In this document: piece by piece, positions 1-10,039 of the stretch
How the letters are laid out: every line of letters starts with the position of its first letter
Numbering within the stretch: position 1 is the stretch's first letter
NCBI RefSeq assembly: GCF_013283645.1
Contig: NZ_JABEKV010000001.1
Location: forward strand, 984,577 to 1,048,576
Origin: Sinorhizobium psoraleae
GTDB lineage: Bacteria; Pseudomonadota; Alphaproteobacteria; Rhizobiales; Rhizobiaceae
DNA length: 64,000 nucleotides
Direction of reading: 5' to 3'
Position numbers and translations under genes: made by a program
The notes under the pieces: model-generated
Told to the model about the DNA's origin: nothing
The model's input: the letters and a program-made list of their open reading frames with translations, nothing else
The model's database searches: none

Positions 1-16
1 TGCTTTGAAACAATAA

Positions 17-630
<614 letters not shown>

Positions 631-732
631 AGACGGCGCTGGCCATGGTCCTCTTCGCTTAGGGTCGTGCGGCTTAGAGACTTCTGGAGTATGCTGAAGA
701 ACCTTGCACTCCGAGCAGACGGAGGAGGAGCC

Positions 733-3700
733 ATGGACGTCGGTGCCTGGCTGCGCGATCAAGGGCTGGGACAGTACGAAGAAACGTTCCGCCAAAACCA
801 CATCGATCCTGAAGTCCTAAGAGATCTTACTGCCGAGGACCTGGTTGGTCTTGGCGTAACTTCGGTGGGGCACCGTCGTAAACTGCTTGCTGCCATCGCC
901 GCACTGCGTGAGGTCGCTCAACAACCGAGCGGCCAAGCTGGGGTTGGCGGCACACCTGTAATCCTCCCGGAGCCGGAGCGCCGGCAGCTCACCGTGATGT
1001 TCGTCGACCTTGTCGACTCGACCACGCTTTCCTCACGACTCGATCCAGAGGAGATGGGCGAACTGCTGCGGGGCTACCAGCGTGCGGTGGCGGGCGCTAT
1101 TGCGCGATTCGAGGGCCACGTTGCCAAGTACATGGGCGATGGCGTGCTCGCTTACTTTGGCTATCCGCGCGCTCACGAGGATGAGGCCGAACGAGCAGTG
1201 CGAGCGGGGCTTGCGGCCATCGACGCAGTGGGAAACCTGCGACCACCGCATGGGGAGACGCTGCAAGCCCGCGTCGGCATCGCGACCGGCTTGGTGGTTG
1301 TCGGCGAACTGATCGGCGAAGGTGCAGCGCGTGAGGAGACGGTAATCGGCGAGACGCCCAATTTAGCGGCACGACTGCAAAGTGTCGCCGAGCCGGGAGC
1401 GGTGGTGGTGGCATCCACCACCCGGCAGCTGATCCGCGGCCTGTTCGAGCTCGCCGAGCTCGGGTTCCACTCTTTGAAGGGCTTTCCTGCGTCCGTACCC
1501 GCTTGGCGCGTGCTCGGTGAAAGCTCTGCGGAAAGCCGTTTCGAAGCCCTGCACGGGGCGAGCCTGACTCCGCTCGTCGGTCGCGAGCACGAGATCGGAC
1601 TCCTGCTTAAGCACTGGGAAGCGGCCAAAGAAGGGGAAGGCCGCGTGGTGTTGCTAGCGGGCGAACCCGGCATCGGCAAGTCGCGCCTTGTTCGTGCCCT
1701 GCGGCGGCGTCTGGAAGGCGAGCCGCATACGACTGTAAGTCACTACTGCTCGCCCTATCATCAGACCAGCCCGCTTCATCCGGTTATCCGTCTTCTGGAG
1801 CGGGCGGCTGGCTTCGCCGCGGAGGATCCCCCCGACGTAAAACTGAGCAAGCTCGAAGTGCTGCTCACGCAATCGACCGAAGACGTCGCCGAAGCGGCCG
1901 CGTTGCTCGCGGCGTTGCTGTCGGTTCCAGCGAACGATCGCTATCTACCGTTGGAGTTAAGCCCGCACCGGCAGAAGAAGCGGACGCTGGAGGTACTCGT
2001 CGATCAGCTCATCGGACTCGCGGCCCGTCGGCCCGTCCTGGCAGTATATGAGGACGTGCATTGGGCGGATCCGACCTCGCTCGAGTTGCTGGATCTCGTT
2101 GTTGACCGCGTGCAAGACTCGCCAGTGCTGGTGCTCATCACGTTCCGTTCCGAGTTTCTCCCACCGTGGATGCGCTATCCTCATGTTACCGCATTGACGC
2201 TTAGTCGTTTGAGCCGTCGGCAAGGCGCAGATATGGTCGAGAGCCTGACCGGCGGCAGGGCTCTGCCTACCGAAGTGCTCAACCAGATCGTCGGACAGAC
2301 AGACGGCGTGCCGCTCTTCGTTGAAGAGCTGACGCGCGCGATATTGGAGACCAAGTTGCTCAAAGACGAGGGCGATCACTACGCTCTCGCGAGTCCGCTG
2401 TCGGCAATCGCAATTCCAGCTACGCTTCAGGAGTCGTTATTAGCCCGGCTCGACCGACTTGCGCCCGCCAGGGAGGTGGCGCAGGTGGCGGCCGCAATCG
2501 GTCGAGAATTCTCGCATGAGTTGCTGGTGACCGCCGCGCCGTTGCAGACGAGCGAGGTAGAGGAAGCACTCGACGACCTCATTGCGTCGGGATTGGTGTT
2601 CCGCCACGGGACTCCGCCGCAGCTAACCTACAGCTTCAAGCACGCGCTCGTACGCGACGCCGCCTACGCCACCCTTGTGCGCTCGAAACGACAACGGTTG
2701 CACGCGGCGATAGCTGCAGCGATCGAGCAACGCTTCCCCGAAACGGTCCAGACGCAGCCCGAACTTCTAGCCCAGCACTATGCGGAGGCGGGGCGGGTAG
2801 AACCCGCGGTCGATTACTGTCTCAGGGCCGGGCAAGCCGAGATTGCGCGCTCCGCAACGGCCGAAGCGATCACCCATCTGACAAGAGGGCTGGACCTGCT
2901 TGAAGGGCTGCCTGATGATGCCGTGCGATGGCGGCAGGAAGTCGACCTGCAAGTCGCTCTCAGCGTCGCCCTGATGACTGCCAAGGGTTGGGCAGCGCCA
3001 GAGGTTGGGCGGGCCAATACGCGAGCACGCGAGTTGTGCGAGCGGCTCGGGGACACGAGTAGGCTCCTCCCTGTTCTCTACGGAGACTGGGTCTTCCACG
3101 TCGTGCGCGCTGAACTGGAGGCGGGGAGGAAGGCGGGAGAGGAACTGCTCCGGCGCGCGCAGGAAGAACGCGAGGTGTCCGGCGAGACCGTCGGCAATCG
3201 CATCGTCGGAACCGATGCCTTCCTTCGCGGCGAGATACCTACTGCCCGCGAATATCTGGAACGGTCGCTCGCCCTTTATGACCCGCGGCAACACCGCTCC
3301 CTCGCGTTCCTGTTCGCCCAGGACCCTCGGGTGGCGGGACTGTCGGTGCTCTCCTGGACCCTCTTCGCTCTTGGTTATCCCGAGCAGGCTGAGGCCAGGA
3401 GCAACGAGGCATTGGCGGACGCAAGCGAACTTTCCCACCGCAACACGCTCGGTTACGCCCTGCTTTACGGCTGCACCCTGTCACAGCTTCGCGGCGATTG
3501 GCGAGAAGCCCGAGATCGGGCGGATTCACTGATCGCGCTCGCAAGAGCGCAGGGCTCTCCGCACTTTCTCGGCGCAGGTGCGATCATTCGAGGCTGCACG
3601 CTAGCCGAGACGGGTGAATTATCGGCGGCCCTCACACAGGTTCGAGAAGGCTTGGCGTCGTGGCAGATGACTGGAGCGAGATTCCTGGTTCCATTCTTTT

Positions 3701-4122
3701 TGAGCTTGCTCGCGCGCCTCGAGGCGCATACCGGGGGAGCAAGGCAAGGCTTGGATTTGCTGACCGACGCGCTGGACCGAGTTGGCGCAACGGGCGAGCG
3801 GTGGTTCGAGGCGGAATTGCATCGGCTGACGGGCGAGCTAATGCTGCAGGTGCCCGAGTTTGATCGTGCCGAGGCGGAAGCACGACTCCGCCACGCGGCC
3901 GAGGTAGCACGAGGGCAAAGCGCTGACTTATGGGAGTTGCGCGCGGCGACAAGCCTGGCCCGACTATGGATCGTGCAGAACCGGTTCGGCGACGCGCATC
4001 ACCTGCTAGCGCCCCTCTGCGGCAAGTTTACGGAGGGATTCGCGACATCGGATCTGCAATCGGCCCAAGGGGTGCTTCGCGCGACAGCCGGTGTCAATGG
4101 CGCGACCAAGTCATCCGACTAG
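733..4122 (+). CDS. SAM domain-class III cyclase-ATPase-TPR signalling protein
   Basis: A 1129-residue multidomain regulator. Residues 1-60 resemble a SAM domain (WLRDQGLGQYEETFRQNHID). Residues 85-250 form a class III nucleotide cyclase domain, with FVDLVDST (first metal-binding Asp near 92) and KYMGDGVLAYFG (second metal site). From about 290 there is an AAA/STAND-type ATPase with Walker A GEPGIGKS near 310 and Walker B VYEDVHWADPTSLELLDLV near 437. The C-terminal half is helical and TPR-like. The reading frame stays open upstream to 295, but ATG 733 is preceded by ggaggaggag at 721-730 and begins the SAM domain, so it is the start. Such SAM/CHD-AAA-TPR proteins are common in rhizobia; the ligand and whether it makes cAMP are unknown. 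It stands alone, next to recombinase and integrase remnants. Confidence 0.88.
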   Translation: MDVGAWLRDQGLGQYEETFRQNHIDPEVLRDLTAEDLVGLGVTSVGHRRKLLAAIAALREVAQQPSGQAGVGGTPVILPEPERRQLTVMFVDLVDSTTLSSRLDPEEMGELLRGYQRAVAGAIARFEGHVAKYMGDGVLAYFGYPRAHEDEAERAVRAGLAAIDAVGNLRPPHGETLQARVGIATGLVVVGELIGEGAAREETVIGETPNLAARLQSVAEPGAVVVASTTRQLIRGLFELAELGFHSLKGFPASVPAWRVLGESSAESRFEALHGASLTPLVGREHEIGLLLKHWEAAKEGEGRVVLLAGEPGIGKSRLVRALRRRLEGEPHTTVSHYCSPYHQTSPLHPVIRLLERAAGFAAEDPPDVKLSKLEVLLTQSTEDVAEAAALLAALLSVPANDRYLPLELSPHRQKKRTLEVLVDQLIGLAARRPVLAVYEDVHWADPTSLELLDLVVDRVQDSPVLVLITFRSEFLPPWMRYPHVTALTLSRLSRRQGADMVESLTGGRALPTEVLNQIVGQTDGVPLFVEELTRAILETKLLKDEGDHYALASPLSAIAIPATLQESLLARLDRLAPAREVAQVAAAIGREFSHELLVTAAPLQTSEVEEALDDLIASGLVFRHGTPPQLTYSFKHALVRDAAYATLVRSKRQRLHAAIAAAIEQRFPETVQTQPELLAQHYAEAGRVEPAVDYCLRAGQAEIARSATAEAITHLTRGLDLLEGLPDDAVRWRQEVDLQVALSVALMTAKGWAAPEVGRANTRARELCERLGDTSRLLPVLYGDWVFHVVRAELEAGRKAGEELLRRAQEEREVSGETVGNRIVGTDAFLRGEIPTAREYLERSLALYDPRQHRSLAFLFAQDPRVAGLSVLSWTLFALGYPEQAEARSNEALADASELSHRNTLGYALLYGCTLSQLRGDWREARDRADSLIALARAQGSPHFLGAGAIIRGCTLAETGELSAALTQVREGLASWQMTGARFLVPFFLSLLARLEAHTGGARQGLDLLTDALDRVGATGERWFEAELHRLTGELMLQVPEFDRAEAEARLRHAAEVARGQSADLWELRAATSLARLWIVQNRFGDAHHLLAPLCGKFTEGFATSDLQSAQGVLRATAGVNGATKSSD

Positions 4123-4367
4123 TCAGCCGAGTTGCAATGTTCTACGCCAAACCACGCTGACAGCACTGTCGGACGGCAAGGGCGTCGTGTGATGGAGCGT
4201 CGCCGAGTCGTCCGCTTTCCGGCAACGAATTAGAGCCCCTGAGTGTCCGATCCGGGGGTCAAGACCTGGCGGCGCACTCACCAAACGAAGTTCCGCTTCG
4301 GGGTCGATGTTTGGGTTTCAGCAGGCCAGGGGGGCGGCACTTAGCCGAGAAATGCCACCCCTGAGTG

Positions 4368-4634
4368 CTAGAGGTCAACTTGCTCAGAGAATGCGTCGTC
4401 CACGTCAATCCCGAGGTACTGCACAGTGCTCTCCAGCTTCTTGTGACCGAGCAAGAGCTGGATGGCGCGCAGGTTGCCCGTCTTCTTGTAGATGTGCGCC
4501 GCCTTCGTCCGTCTCATCGAATGCGTGCCGTAGCGCTTGGGATCAAGCCCGATGCTCGACACCCACCTTTCGACGACCCTGCTATATTGCCGCGTCGATA
4601 GATGCGGCAATATATGCACGCGGCTTGGAAACAG
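4368..4634 (-). pseudogene. Tyrosine recombinase, C-terminal remnant
   Basis: About 88 codons of the catalytic end of a phage-type integrase. Visible are FPSRVHILPHLSTRQYSRVV upstream, the box II region THSMRRTKAAHIYKKTGN (His and Arg), then LLGHKKLESTVQYLGID with the second His and the Tyr nucleophile. An in-frame TAG at 4635-4637 cuts off everything upstream, so the DNA-binding domain and the first catalytic Arg are missing. A GTG at 4617-4619 could start an 83-residue peptide, but it would lack an active site. It is a second recombinase type within this decayed segment. Confidence 0.8.
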
Positions 4635-4739
4635 CTAATCCCGTTCACCGAGCCGGCGACTTCCAATCCATGCAGCGACATGAGGATCTCAGACGTTCAA
4701 CTGCGATCGGGGTGGTGAACTGACCGAAGCTGGAACTGA

Positions 4740-5340
4740 CTACCCCGCTACATTGTATATCTCGGCAAGGTCGCGTAGATCCCAGTTCCCGCCAGACAAC
4801 ACCGCACAGACTTTTTCATCGGGCTTGACGTCTATGGTGCCCGCCAACAGTGCTCCGACACCAATCGAGGCGGCTGGTTCAGCGATCAATTTCGCATCCT
4901 TCGCAAGAGCACGCATCCCGGCGATGATGTGCTCGTCTTCAACAAGAACAATCTCGTCCACATACTTTTCGATAATCGGATACGGGTTTTGACCCGGAGC
5001 GCTTATCCTCAAGCCATCCGCAATAGTTTTTTCAAGGGAAGCGATGTGCGCCCTTGTTGATCCGGCTGTGAAAATACTTCGGTGTCAAGGCCGGCTCTGC
5101 TCCGACAACGCGCACCGATGGTTTCGTTTCTTTTATGGCGGTAGCGATTCCCGAGATTAGGCCTCCGCCGCCTACGGGAACGATGACCGTATCTACATCG
5201 TCCAGGTCCTGCAGTATTTCACACCCGATCGTTCCCTCACCGGCCATCACGATGGGGTCCTCAAAAGCGTGAACAGCCGCGTATTTGTTTTCTTCAGCGA
5301 TTTCATGTTTCGGTATCCCCTGACGCGCGCCATCTCCTTG
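4740..5340 (-). pseudogene. Threonine dehydratase-like (PLP fold II), frameshifted and truncated
   Basis: On the minus strand the frame carries HEIAEENKYAAVHAFEDP, then EGTIGCEIL and the PLP phosphate-binding loop VPVGGGGLISGIATAIKETK. It stops after NKGAHRFP near 5032. Shifting one base near 5035-5040 continues the family as IASLEKTIADGLRISAPG, then EKYVDEIVLVEDEHIIAGM and AEPAASIGVGALL to CAVLSGGNWDLRDL and a stop at 4740. The N-terminal third, with the PLP-binding lysine, is absent. In an intact state the enzyme would deaminate threonine or serine. The open frame over its 5' side is a chimera with the GAF fragment upstream. Confidence 0.8.
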
Positions 5341-5369
5341 ACGGCTTGAGTCAGCGGAACAGGAAACGA

Positions 5370-5640
5370 AGCCGGATCTCCTCGTGGCTGGCGCGGCCGT
5401 GCATGCCGCCAGATGAAGCATGCCACCTACGACGCGCGTCACAAGCGCCGTTTGACCACCGAGCAGCCGCCGCGAGCTCTCAGAAATGACGTCGAAAACC
5501 GGTTGCACGTCGGTTCGCGACATGGAGATGACGTTGAGAATTTGCGCGGTGATGGTCTGGCGTTCCAGCGCAATCGCAAGCTCCGATTGCAGGTTGGCAT
5601 TCTCGGATGAGAGCGGCTGAAGATAGCTGCGGGCTCACCG
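5370..5640 (-). pseudogene. GAF-domain sensor fragment
   Basis: The minus strand reads SSENANLQSELAIALERQ, TITAQILNVISMSRTDVQPV and FDVISESSRRLLGGQTALV, ending GGMLHLAA. This is the coiled-coil plus start of a GAF domain as found in hybrid sensor kinases and cyclases (pattern: ILNVIS..TDVQPVFD). Only about 85 residues remain: no start codon, and no kinase or other output domain. The open frame runs on into the dehydratase fragment, and upstream it abuts the MscS pseudogene, so both ends are rearrangement junctions. Confidence 0.65.
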
Positions 5641-6617
5641 TCCATAACGGCTGGCCCCCAGAGCAGGCTCTCGGGCGGCATTGCCAGAGAAAGGCCGTTC
5701 GTCTTGCAGCCGCGGTAGACGAGATCGATGACCTCATTTTTGGCCGGCATTCGGCTCGCCGGACTCGCCACCCAGAACTGCAGCTCGACCTCGATAGCCA
5801 TCGCATCGATCGCTTTGAGCGCAATGGCTGGCGGAGGAACCTTGACGATTCGCTCGCAGTCCCGCAGAACCCCCAGCATGACCTCTTCAACGACGGACGG
5901 CACGTGGGTGTGGCAATGTGCACGGCAAACGCAATGCAGTGCGTTTCGTCAGGACGGCTGAGATTGGTCACCCCTTGCTTCGCCAGGACGCTGTTGGGTA
6001 CCATCACCAAATTGTGCGCGCCGGTCAGCAGATTCGTCGAGCGCCAGTTGGTTTCGGCGACGCGTCCTTCCGTGCCGTCGCTGAGCCGGATCCAGTCGCC
6101 GATGAGATAAGCCCGCCCGAGCGTGAGCGCGATCCCCGAAAAGACGTCCGCAAGCGTATTCTGCAGCGCCAGGCCGATGATGACGGCGACCACGCCCGAG
6201 GTAGCAACCAAAGGGGCCTATTGGCGCGCCAAAGACGAAGCCGATGATCGACAGCGCCACGCCGAGATAAACGACGGCGATGATCAGATCCTGCAGAAGA
6301 TGTGCCTCCCGCGGCCTGTGATTGAGACCGATATAGATGTGCACGAAGCCGATGATCGTCCAAGCAAGATGAGTCCACCAGAGGATCCTCGCCGACTTGG
6401 CAATCAATAGGCCGGCGCCCTGAAGCTCGGTCTGGTCGAGCCGGTAAGGCGAAATTCTGCCCAGGCCGAGCACAAGGCTCATGGTGGCGAAGAACAGAAT
6501 CTGCACGATCAGGCGACCGGTCGGACGGCTGCGCCCCTGAATGTGCCATACGAGAATGCCGGCAAGCCCCAGAATATTGATCAGGACGAGCGGCAGGAAA
6601 CGATCTTCACCGAACAT
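5640..6617 (-). pseudogene. MscS-family mechanosensitive channel, broken by frameshifts
   Basis: Three minus-strand frames together rebuild one channel protein. From 6617 to about 6180 the frame carries the start MFGEDRFLPLVLINILGLAG and several hydrophobic segments. A second frame (about 6211-5905) holds the MscS core, VVAVIIGLALQNTLADVFSG, then GDWIRLSDGTEGRVAETNWR. A third (5903 to about 5640) has the C-terminal beta/alpha region with ELQFWVASPASRMPAKNEV. At least two frameshifts separate them, and the usual C-terminal extension is replaced by the GAF fragment. The parent would have been an inner-membrane small-conductance channel, possibly of the cyclic-nucleotide-domain subclass; the product cannot be made as it stands. 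Confidence 0.8.
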
Positions 6618-6693
6618 GGCTCGGGCTCACCGGCAGTGATTTCGAACGATCGGGAAAGGGCCAGATGCCGCAGACGACAGCTGGCCCTTTCGC

Positions 6694-7113
6694 CTACTCC
6701 TCGATCGGGAAGGTCAGTTCCTTCTCGCTGCTGTCGACGACGAAAACAGCCAGCAGCTTCGCCGGTTCGGTCTCGCTGGCATTCTCGCTGACGCCGTGGC
6801 GGTCTCCCGGCATTTCAGAGAAGCTCTCGCCCGCCTTGTAGGTCTTGACGGGACCGTCGTTGACCTGACTGCGGATGGCGCCCTCCAGGACAGTCGCATA
6901 GATGAAGGCCGACTCCGGATGCGTGTGGGCCGAGGAGAAGCCGCCGGGACCATATTCAACGAGAACACCCTTCATGCTCTTGCCCGGAACATTCGGCAGT
7001 TCGTGCTCGTAAACCAGCGTGACCGAAGCATCCTTATCGCCGACGTCGTGAGCAGCGGCGGCAGCGGACAAGAGAGCCGTCATGGCAACGGCGGCAAAGA
7101 TTGACTTGATCAT
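6694..7113 (-). CDS. Secreted cupin-domain protein
   Basis: A 139-residue protein with an N-terminal signal peptide (MIKSIFAAVAMTALLSAAAA, cleavage likely after AAA-H), so probably periplasmic. The remainder is one cupin barrel, with the metal-site motif GGFSSAHTHPESAFIYATVLEG and a second half around FSEMPGDRHGVSENAS. ATG at 7111-7113 was chosen because gaaaggagttt precedes it and the signal peptide begins there; an open frame extends to 7200 but overlaps the next gene. The substrate is unknown. It lies 60 bp downstream of the NmrA-like gene on the same strand, so the two are probably co-transcribed. Confidence 0.85.
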   Translation of the reverse strand: MIKSIFAAVAMTALLSAAAAAHDVGDKDASVTLVYEHELPNVPGKSMKGVLVEYGPGGFSSAHTHPESAFIYATVLEGAIRSQVNDGPVKTYKAGESFSEMPGDRHGVSENASETEPAKLLAVFVVDSSEKELTFPIEE

Positions 7114-7172
7114 GTCGAAACTCCTTTCGTGAGGTCGGAAGGTGCGCCGCCTCATGCGACGCGCCGGATCGG

Positions 7173-7925
7173 TCATTTCCGCGCCGCGGTTGCGAACCAC
7201 TGCTCGAAGGTGATGCTGCCGAGGCGGGGATTGTTGTCGGAAACGAGCGAGCCATCTTCCAGTTTGGCGCCGAAGTAGCGAGCCTCCGGATCTGCCCCGA
7301 CCTTGCGGGCGTCGCCCATTGCTTTGAGGTAGCGGGCGACGAGCTCGTTCAGCCGGACACGCTCCGGCCCCGAGATCTCCACAACGCCATTGATCGGCGC
7401 GACCGTCGCAACGGCGGCCATGTTGTCGGCCACATCGTCCGAGGCGATGGGCTGGACGTAGGCTGGCGACAGATGCACCGTGTCGCCGATCGTGCCGGAC
7501 TGGGCGATGCCGCTGAGGAATTCCATGAACTGCGTCGAGTGGACGATCGTATAGGGAATGCCGGATTCCCGGATGATCTTTTCCTGGGCCACCTTGGCGC
7601 GCATGTAGCCGCTGTCAGGCAGCCGATCGACGCCGACGATGGAAAGCGCGACGTGATGCTTTACGCCCGCGGCCTTTTCCGCAGCCATCAGATTGCGGCC
7701 CGACGTCTCAAAGAATTCCAGCACGGCCTTGTCTTCGAAGGACGGCGAGTTTGCGAGATCGATAACGACAGAGGCGCCAGCGAGCGCCTCGGCGAGACCT
7801 TCGCCGGTGATCGTGTTGACGCCGGTGTTCGGAGCGGCGGCAATGACTTCATGGCCTTGCTTGCGAAGGCGGTCGGCTGTCTTTGAACCGATCAGGCCGG
7901 TTCCGCCGATGATGACGATTTTCAT
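7173..7925 (-). CDS. NmrA-like atypical SDR, NAD(P)-binding
   Basis: A 250-residue Rossmann protein starting MKIVIIGGTGLIGSKTADRL, with the GGTGLIG dinucleotide motif of atypical short-chain dehydrogenases (NmrA/SDR-a5). Later parts match the family: VVIDLANSPSFEDKAVLEFF, SIVGVDRLPDSGYMRAK and a substrate region with YTIVHSTQFMEFLSGIAQSG. It may be a redox sensor or reductase; there is no clear catalytic YxxxK. ATG 7925 fits ggag about 6 nt upstream; in-frame starts further up (7937, 7967) lack a better site. It is followed closely by the cupin gene. Confidence 0.85.
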   Translation of the reverse strand: MKIVIIGGTGLIGSKTADRLRKQGHEVIAAAPNTGVNTITGEGLAEALAGASVVIDLANSPSFEDKAVLEFFETSGRNLMAAEKAAGVKHHVALSIVGVDRLPDSGYMRAKVAQEKIIRESGIPYTIVHSTQFMEFLSGIAQSGTIGDTVHLSPAYVQPIASDDVADNMAAVATVAPINGVVEISGPERVRLNELVARYLKAMGDARKVGADPEARYFGAKLEDGSLVSDNNPRLGSITFEQWFATAARK

Positions 7926-8082
7926 GAGCTTCTCCATTCGCGGGCGCTCGGCGCGCCGCATTGTCATTCGTTTCCAGAAGGTGGTTGGGCGGTCTTAGCT
8001 CGGGCCGGTCCCGTCGAGGCCATAGACGTGTCGGCCGAACTGGAAGGATACGCACCCAGTTCGGCCCTGACCCAACAAGGGG

Positions 8083-9051
8083 TCAGTAGTCCCAGAAGGC
8101 CGCGACCCAACGAAAGTCGTCGCCGTCGACCGCCACCCGGCCGACGGACGGGAACGGCAGGTGAGTGGCGACCAGCTGTCCGCCGGTCTCCGCCAGCTCG
8201 CGCAAAAGACGGACCCGAACGCGCGCCGCCTCCTCGGGGTCGTGTTCGAAACCGTTGTGCCAGTCGGGGTGTTCGAACCCGACCGCGAACACGGCGTCGC
8301 CGGCGAACATCAGCCGGTCGCCGCCGGACGCCACGCGGACCACGCTGTGCCCGGGGGTGTGGCCGCCGGTACGAGAGACGACCACGCCCGGTGCCACTTC
8401 GTACTCCTCATCGAACAGCCGCAGCTGGCTTTGATACTCCTTCGCGAACCGCTTGGCGGTCGCGCGAAGCGCGTCCGGGAAGCCCGGCGGCATGGAGACG
8501 TGGGAGAAATCGGGCGACTCCCAGAACTTGACCTCGGCGGCGGCCACGTGGATCCGCAGGTCCGGACGCAGCTGCTCCTTCACCCCCTCGACGAGCAGCC
8601 CGCCGACGTGATCCATGTGCATGTGGGTAAGCACCACGTCGGTCACCGATGCAAGGTCGATGCCGGCGGCCTCCAGCCGCTTGATCAACTGCCCGGCCCG
8701 CGGCAAGTTCAGGTCCGGATCCAACCCTAGCCCAGCGTCGATGAGTATGGTCTGGTCGCCGCTCCGCACCACGACCACATTCAGCGCCCAGTCGAAGGCA
8801 TCCTGCGGCAGGAACATGTCCTTCAGCCAGGCCGCCCGGGCGGCCGGGTCGGCGTTGTGTCCCAACATCTGGGTTGGGAGCGGCAGCACCCCGTCGCTGA
8901 TTACCAGCACTTCAATCTCGCCGACCTGCACCGCGTAGCGCGAGGGAACCAACTCTTCGGGTCGCGATCTACCGGAGGGTGAGGTGTTGTCCAAGCTCAT
9001 GTTTGTCTGCTGCTGAGCAATCGAACGGGGTTTTGTTTCTGTCTGCGACAT
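8083..9051 (-). CDS. MBL-fold metallo-hydrolase
   Basis: A 322-residue metallo-beta-lactamase-fold hydrolase. The zinc motif HMHMDHVGG (HxHxDH) is at about residue 143, after DVVLT. Further metal ligands are visible in GGHTPGHSVVRVASGGDRLM, FAGDAVF and the late His of ATHLPFPSVGRV. The family includes lactonases and arylsulfatase-like hydrolases; the substrate is not identifiable. An N-terminal stretch rich in Ser/Gln (residues 1-30) looks disordered; there is no clear signal peptide. Start ATG 9051 follows aggag with 6-nt spacing. It is the first gene of a leftward group with the SDR and the cupin. Confidence 0.87.
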   Translation of the reverse strand: MSQTETKPRSIAQQQTNMSLDNTSPSGRSRPEELVPSRYAVQVGEIEVLVISDGVLPLPTQMLGHNADPAARAAWLKDMFLPQDAFDWALNVVVVRSGDQTILIDAGLGLDPDLNLPRAGQLIKRLEAAGIDLASVTDVVLTHMHMDHVGGLLVEGVKEQLRPDLRIHVAAAEVKFWESPDFSHVSMPPGFPDALRATAKRFAKEYQSQLRLFDEEYEVAPGVVVSRTGGHTPGHSVVRVASGGDRLMFAGDAVFAVGFEHPDWHNGFEHDPEEAARVRVRLLRELAETGGQLVATHLPFPSVGRVAVDGDDFRWVAAFWDY

Positions 9052-9236
9052 GATGCGCTCCTGTTTTGCGTGATTGAAACGTGTCGGTTACAAGCCACGG
9101 CGCGGATTTTATGTTGAGGCGCGTTTGGCGGTCGATCCGGCCAAGGAAGAGGAAAGGCCATACCTGAGGATAGGGCAGCCTATGCTCTCAGTGCGGCCGC
9201 AGCGGAGATTTTGGCAGTGAAGAGGCTGGCATGAAG

Positions 9237-9301
9237 GAGCAGACGCTTTGCATTGGATGTTCCCGGGCGGATGAATCCGCCCGGTGCGTTCGCGTCTGCT
9301 C
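9237..9301 (-). terminator. Nested hairpin after the AhpD-like gene
   Basis: An outer 10-bp stem gagcagacgc/gcgtctgctc (9237-9246, 9292-9301) encloses a 9-bp stem ccgggcgga/tccgcccgg (9263-9271, 9276-9284). It lies just past the stop of the 9307-9762 gene, so it probably ends or protects that transcript; there is no T run. Its outer right arm touches the region just before that stop codon. The rest of the 255-bp gap to the MBL gene shows no gene. Confidence 0.45.
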
Positions 9302-9306
9302 GGCGA

Positions 9307-9762
9307 TCAAGCGGCGCGCTTGTGGTCTGCCGGATGCTGCAGCCGAAAGCCGATCGCCAGTCGGTTCCAAGCATTGATCATGGCGATGCCGATAGACAGC
9401 ACCAAGAGTTCGTCTTCCGAAAAGACGCTGTGGGCAATTTCATAATCCGTATCCGGCGCACGGCTCTTTGCGATATTGGTCAGCGACTCGGCCCAGGCGA
9501 GTGCTGCGCGCTCACGGTCGCTGTAGAGCTGCGATTCGCGCCAGGCGCTCAGAAGAAGCATGCGCTCTTCCGTCTCGCCCCGTTTCAGAGCGTCCTGACG
9601 ATGCATGTGCAGGCAATGGGCGCAGCCGTTGATCTGCGACACGCGCACCTTGACGAGCTCCATCAGTTTTGGATCGAAGCTCTTGGCAATCCAGGCCTCG
9701 ACGGTGACGAGGCCATCGATGCCGTCATTCTTCCTGGCCAATATGTTCAAGCGTCTGGTCAT
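9307..9762 (-). CDS. AhpD-like carboxymuconolactone decarboxylase family protein
   Basis: A 151-residue all-helical protein with the peroxidase-type motif NGCAHCLHMHRQDALKRGE: the CxxC pair and following His of the AhpD/CMD family, which acts as an alkylhydroperoxidase-type reductant. The second half has LAWAESLTNIAKSRAPD and SEDELLVLSIGIAMINAWNR, usual for the family. ATG 9762 has ggagagcagg directly upstream. It is flanked by a divergent alpha/beta hydrolase gene at 10040, so a shared promoter region lies at 9763-10039, where I see no other gene. Confidence 0.9.
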   Translation of the reverse strand: MTRRLNILARKNDGIDGLVTVEAWIAKSFDPKLMELVKVRVSQINGCAHCLHMHRQDALKRGETEERMLLLSAWRESQLYSDRERAALAWAESLTNIAKSRAPDTDYEIAHSVFSEDELLVLSIGIAMINAWNRLAIGFRLQHPADHKRAA

Positions 9763-10039
9763 CCTGCTCTCCGTAGATTGGTTGCGATCGGGTCGAAGCC
9801 ACGCGCGTCGCCCGGATCACCCACTATCCACGGCATCGTGGATCATCCATCTGGCCGGAAGGCGCTCCCGGTTAGCATCTGATGGAGCTGAGCCTTGCCG
9901 ATCGATCAGGTTTCCCCGCCGTTTGAGCCATCTCCTTCTATACTTCGGCAGTGGATGGGCGCGTCCCACGCAGAATGGTTTGCGACCGCAAACCCACGCA
10001 TTCTCCCGGCATGGCAATCGCTGCGTTAGGAGAAAGCAG

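Noticed and set aside
4240..4365. Possible insertion-sequence end near gatccgggggtc and ccaggggggcgg
   Set aside because: No paired terminal inverted repeats or target duplication could be found around the integrase remnant.
8028..8730. Arg/Pro-rich plus-strand frames over the MBL hydrolase gene
   Set aside because: They are shadows of the minus-strand gene with the intact HxHxDH motif.
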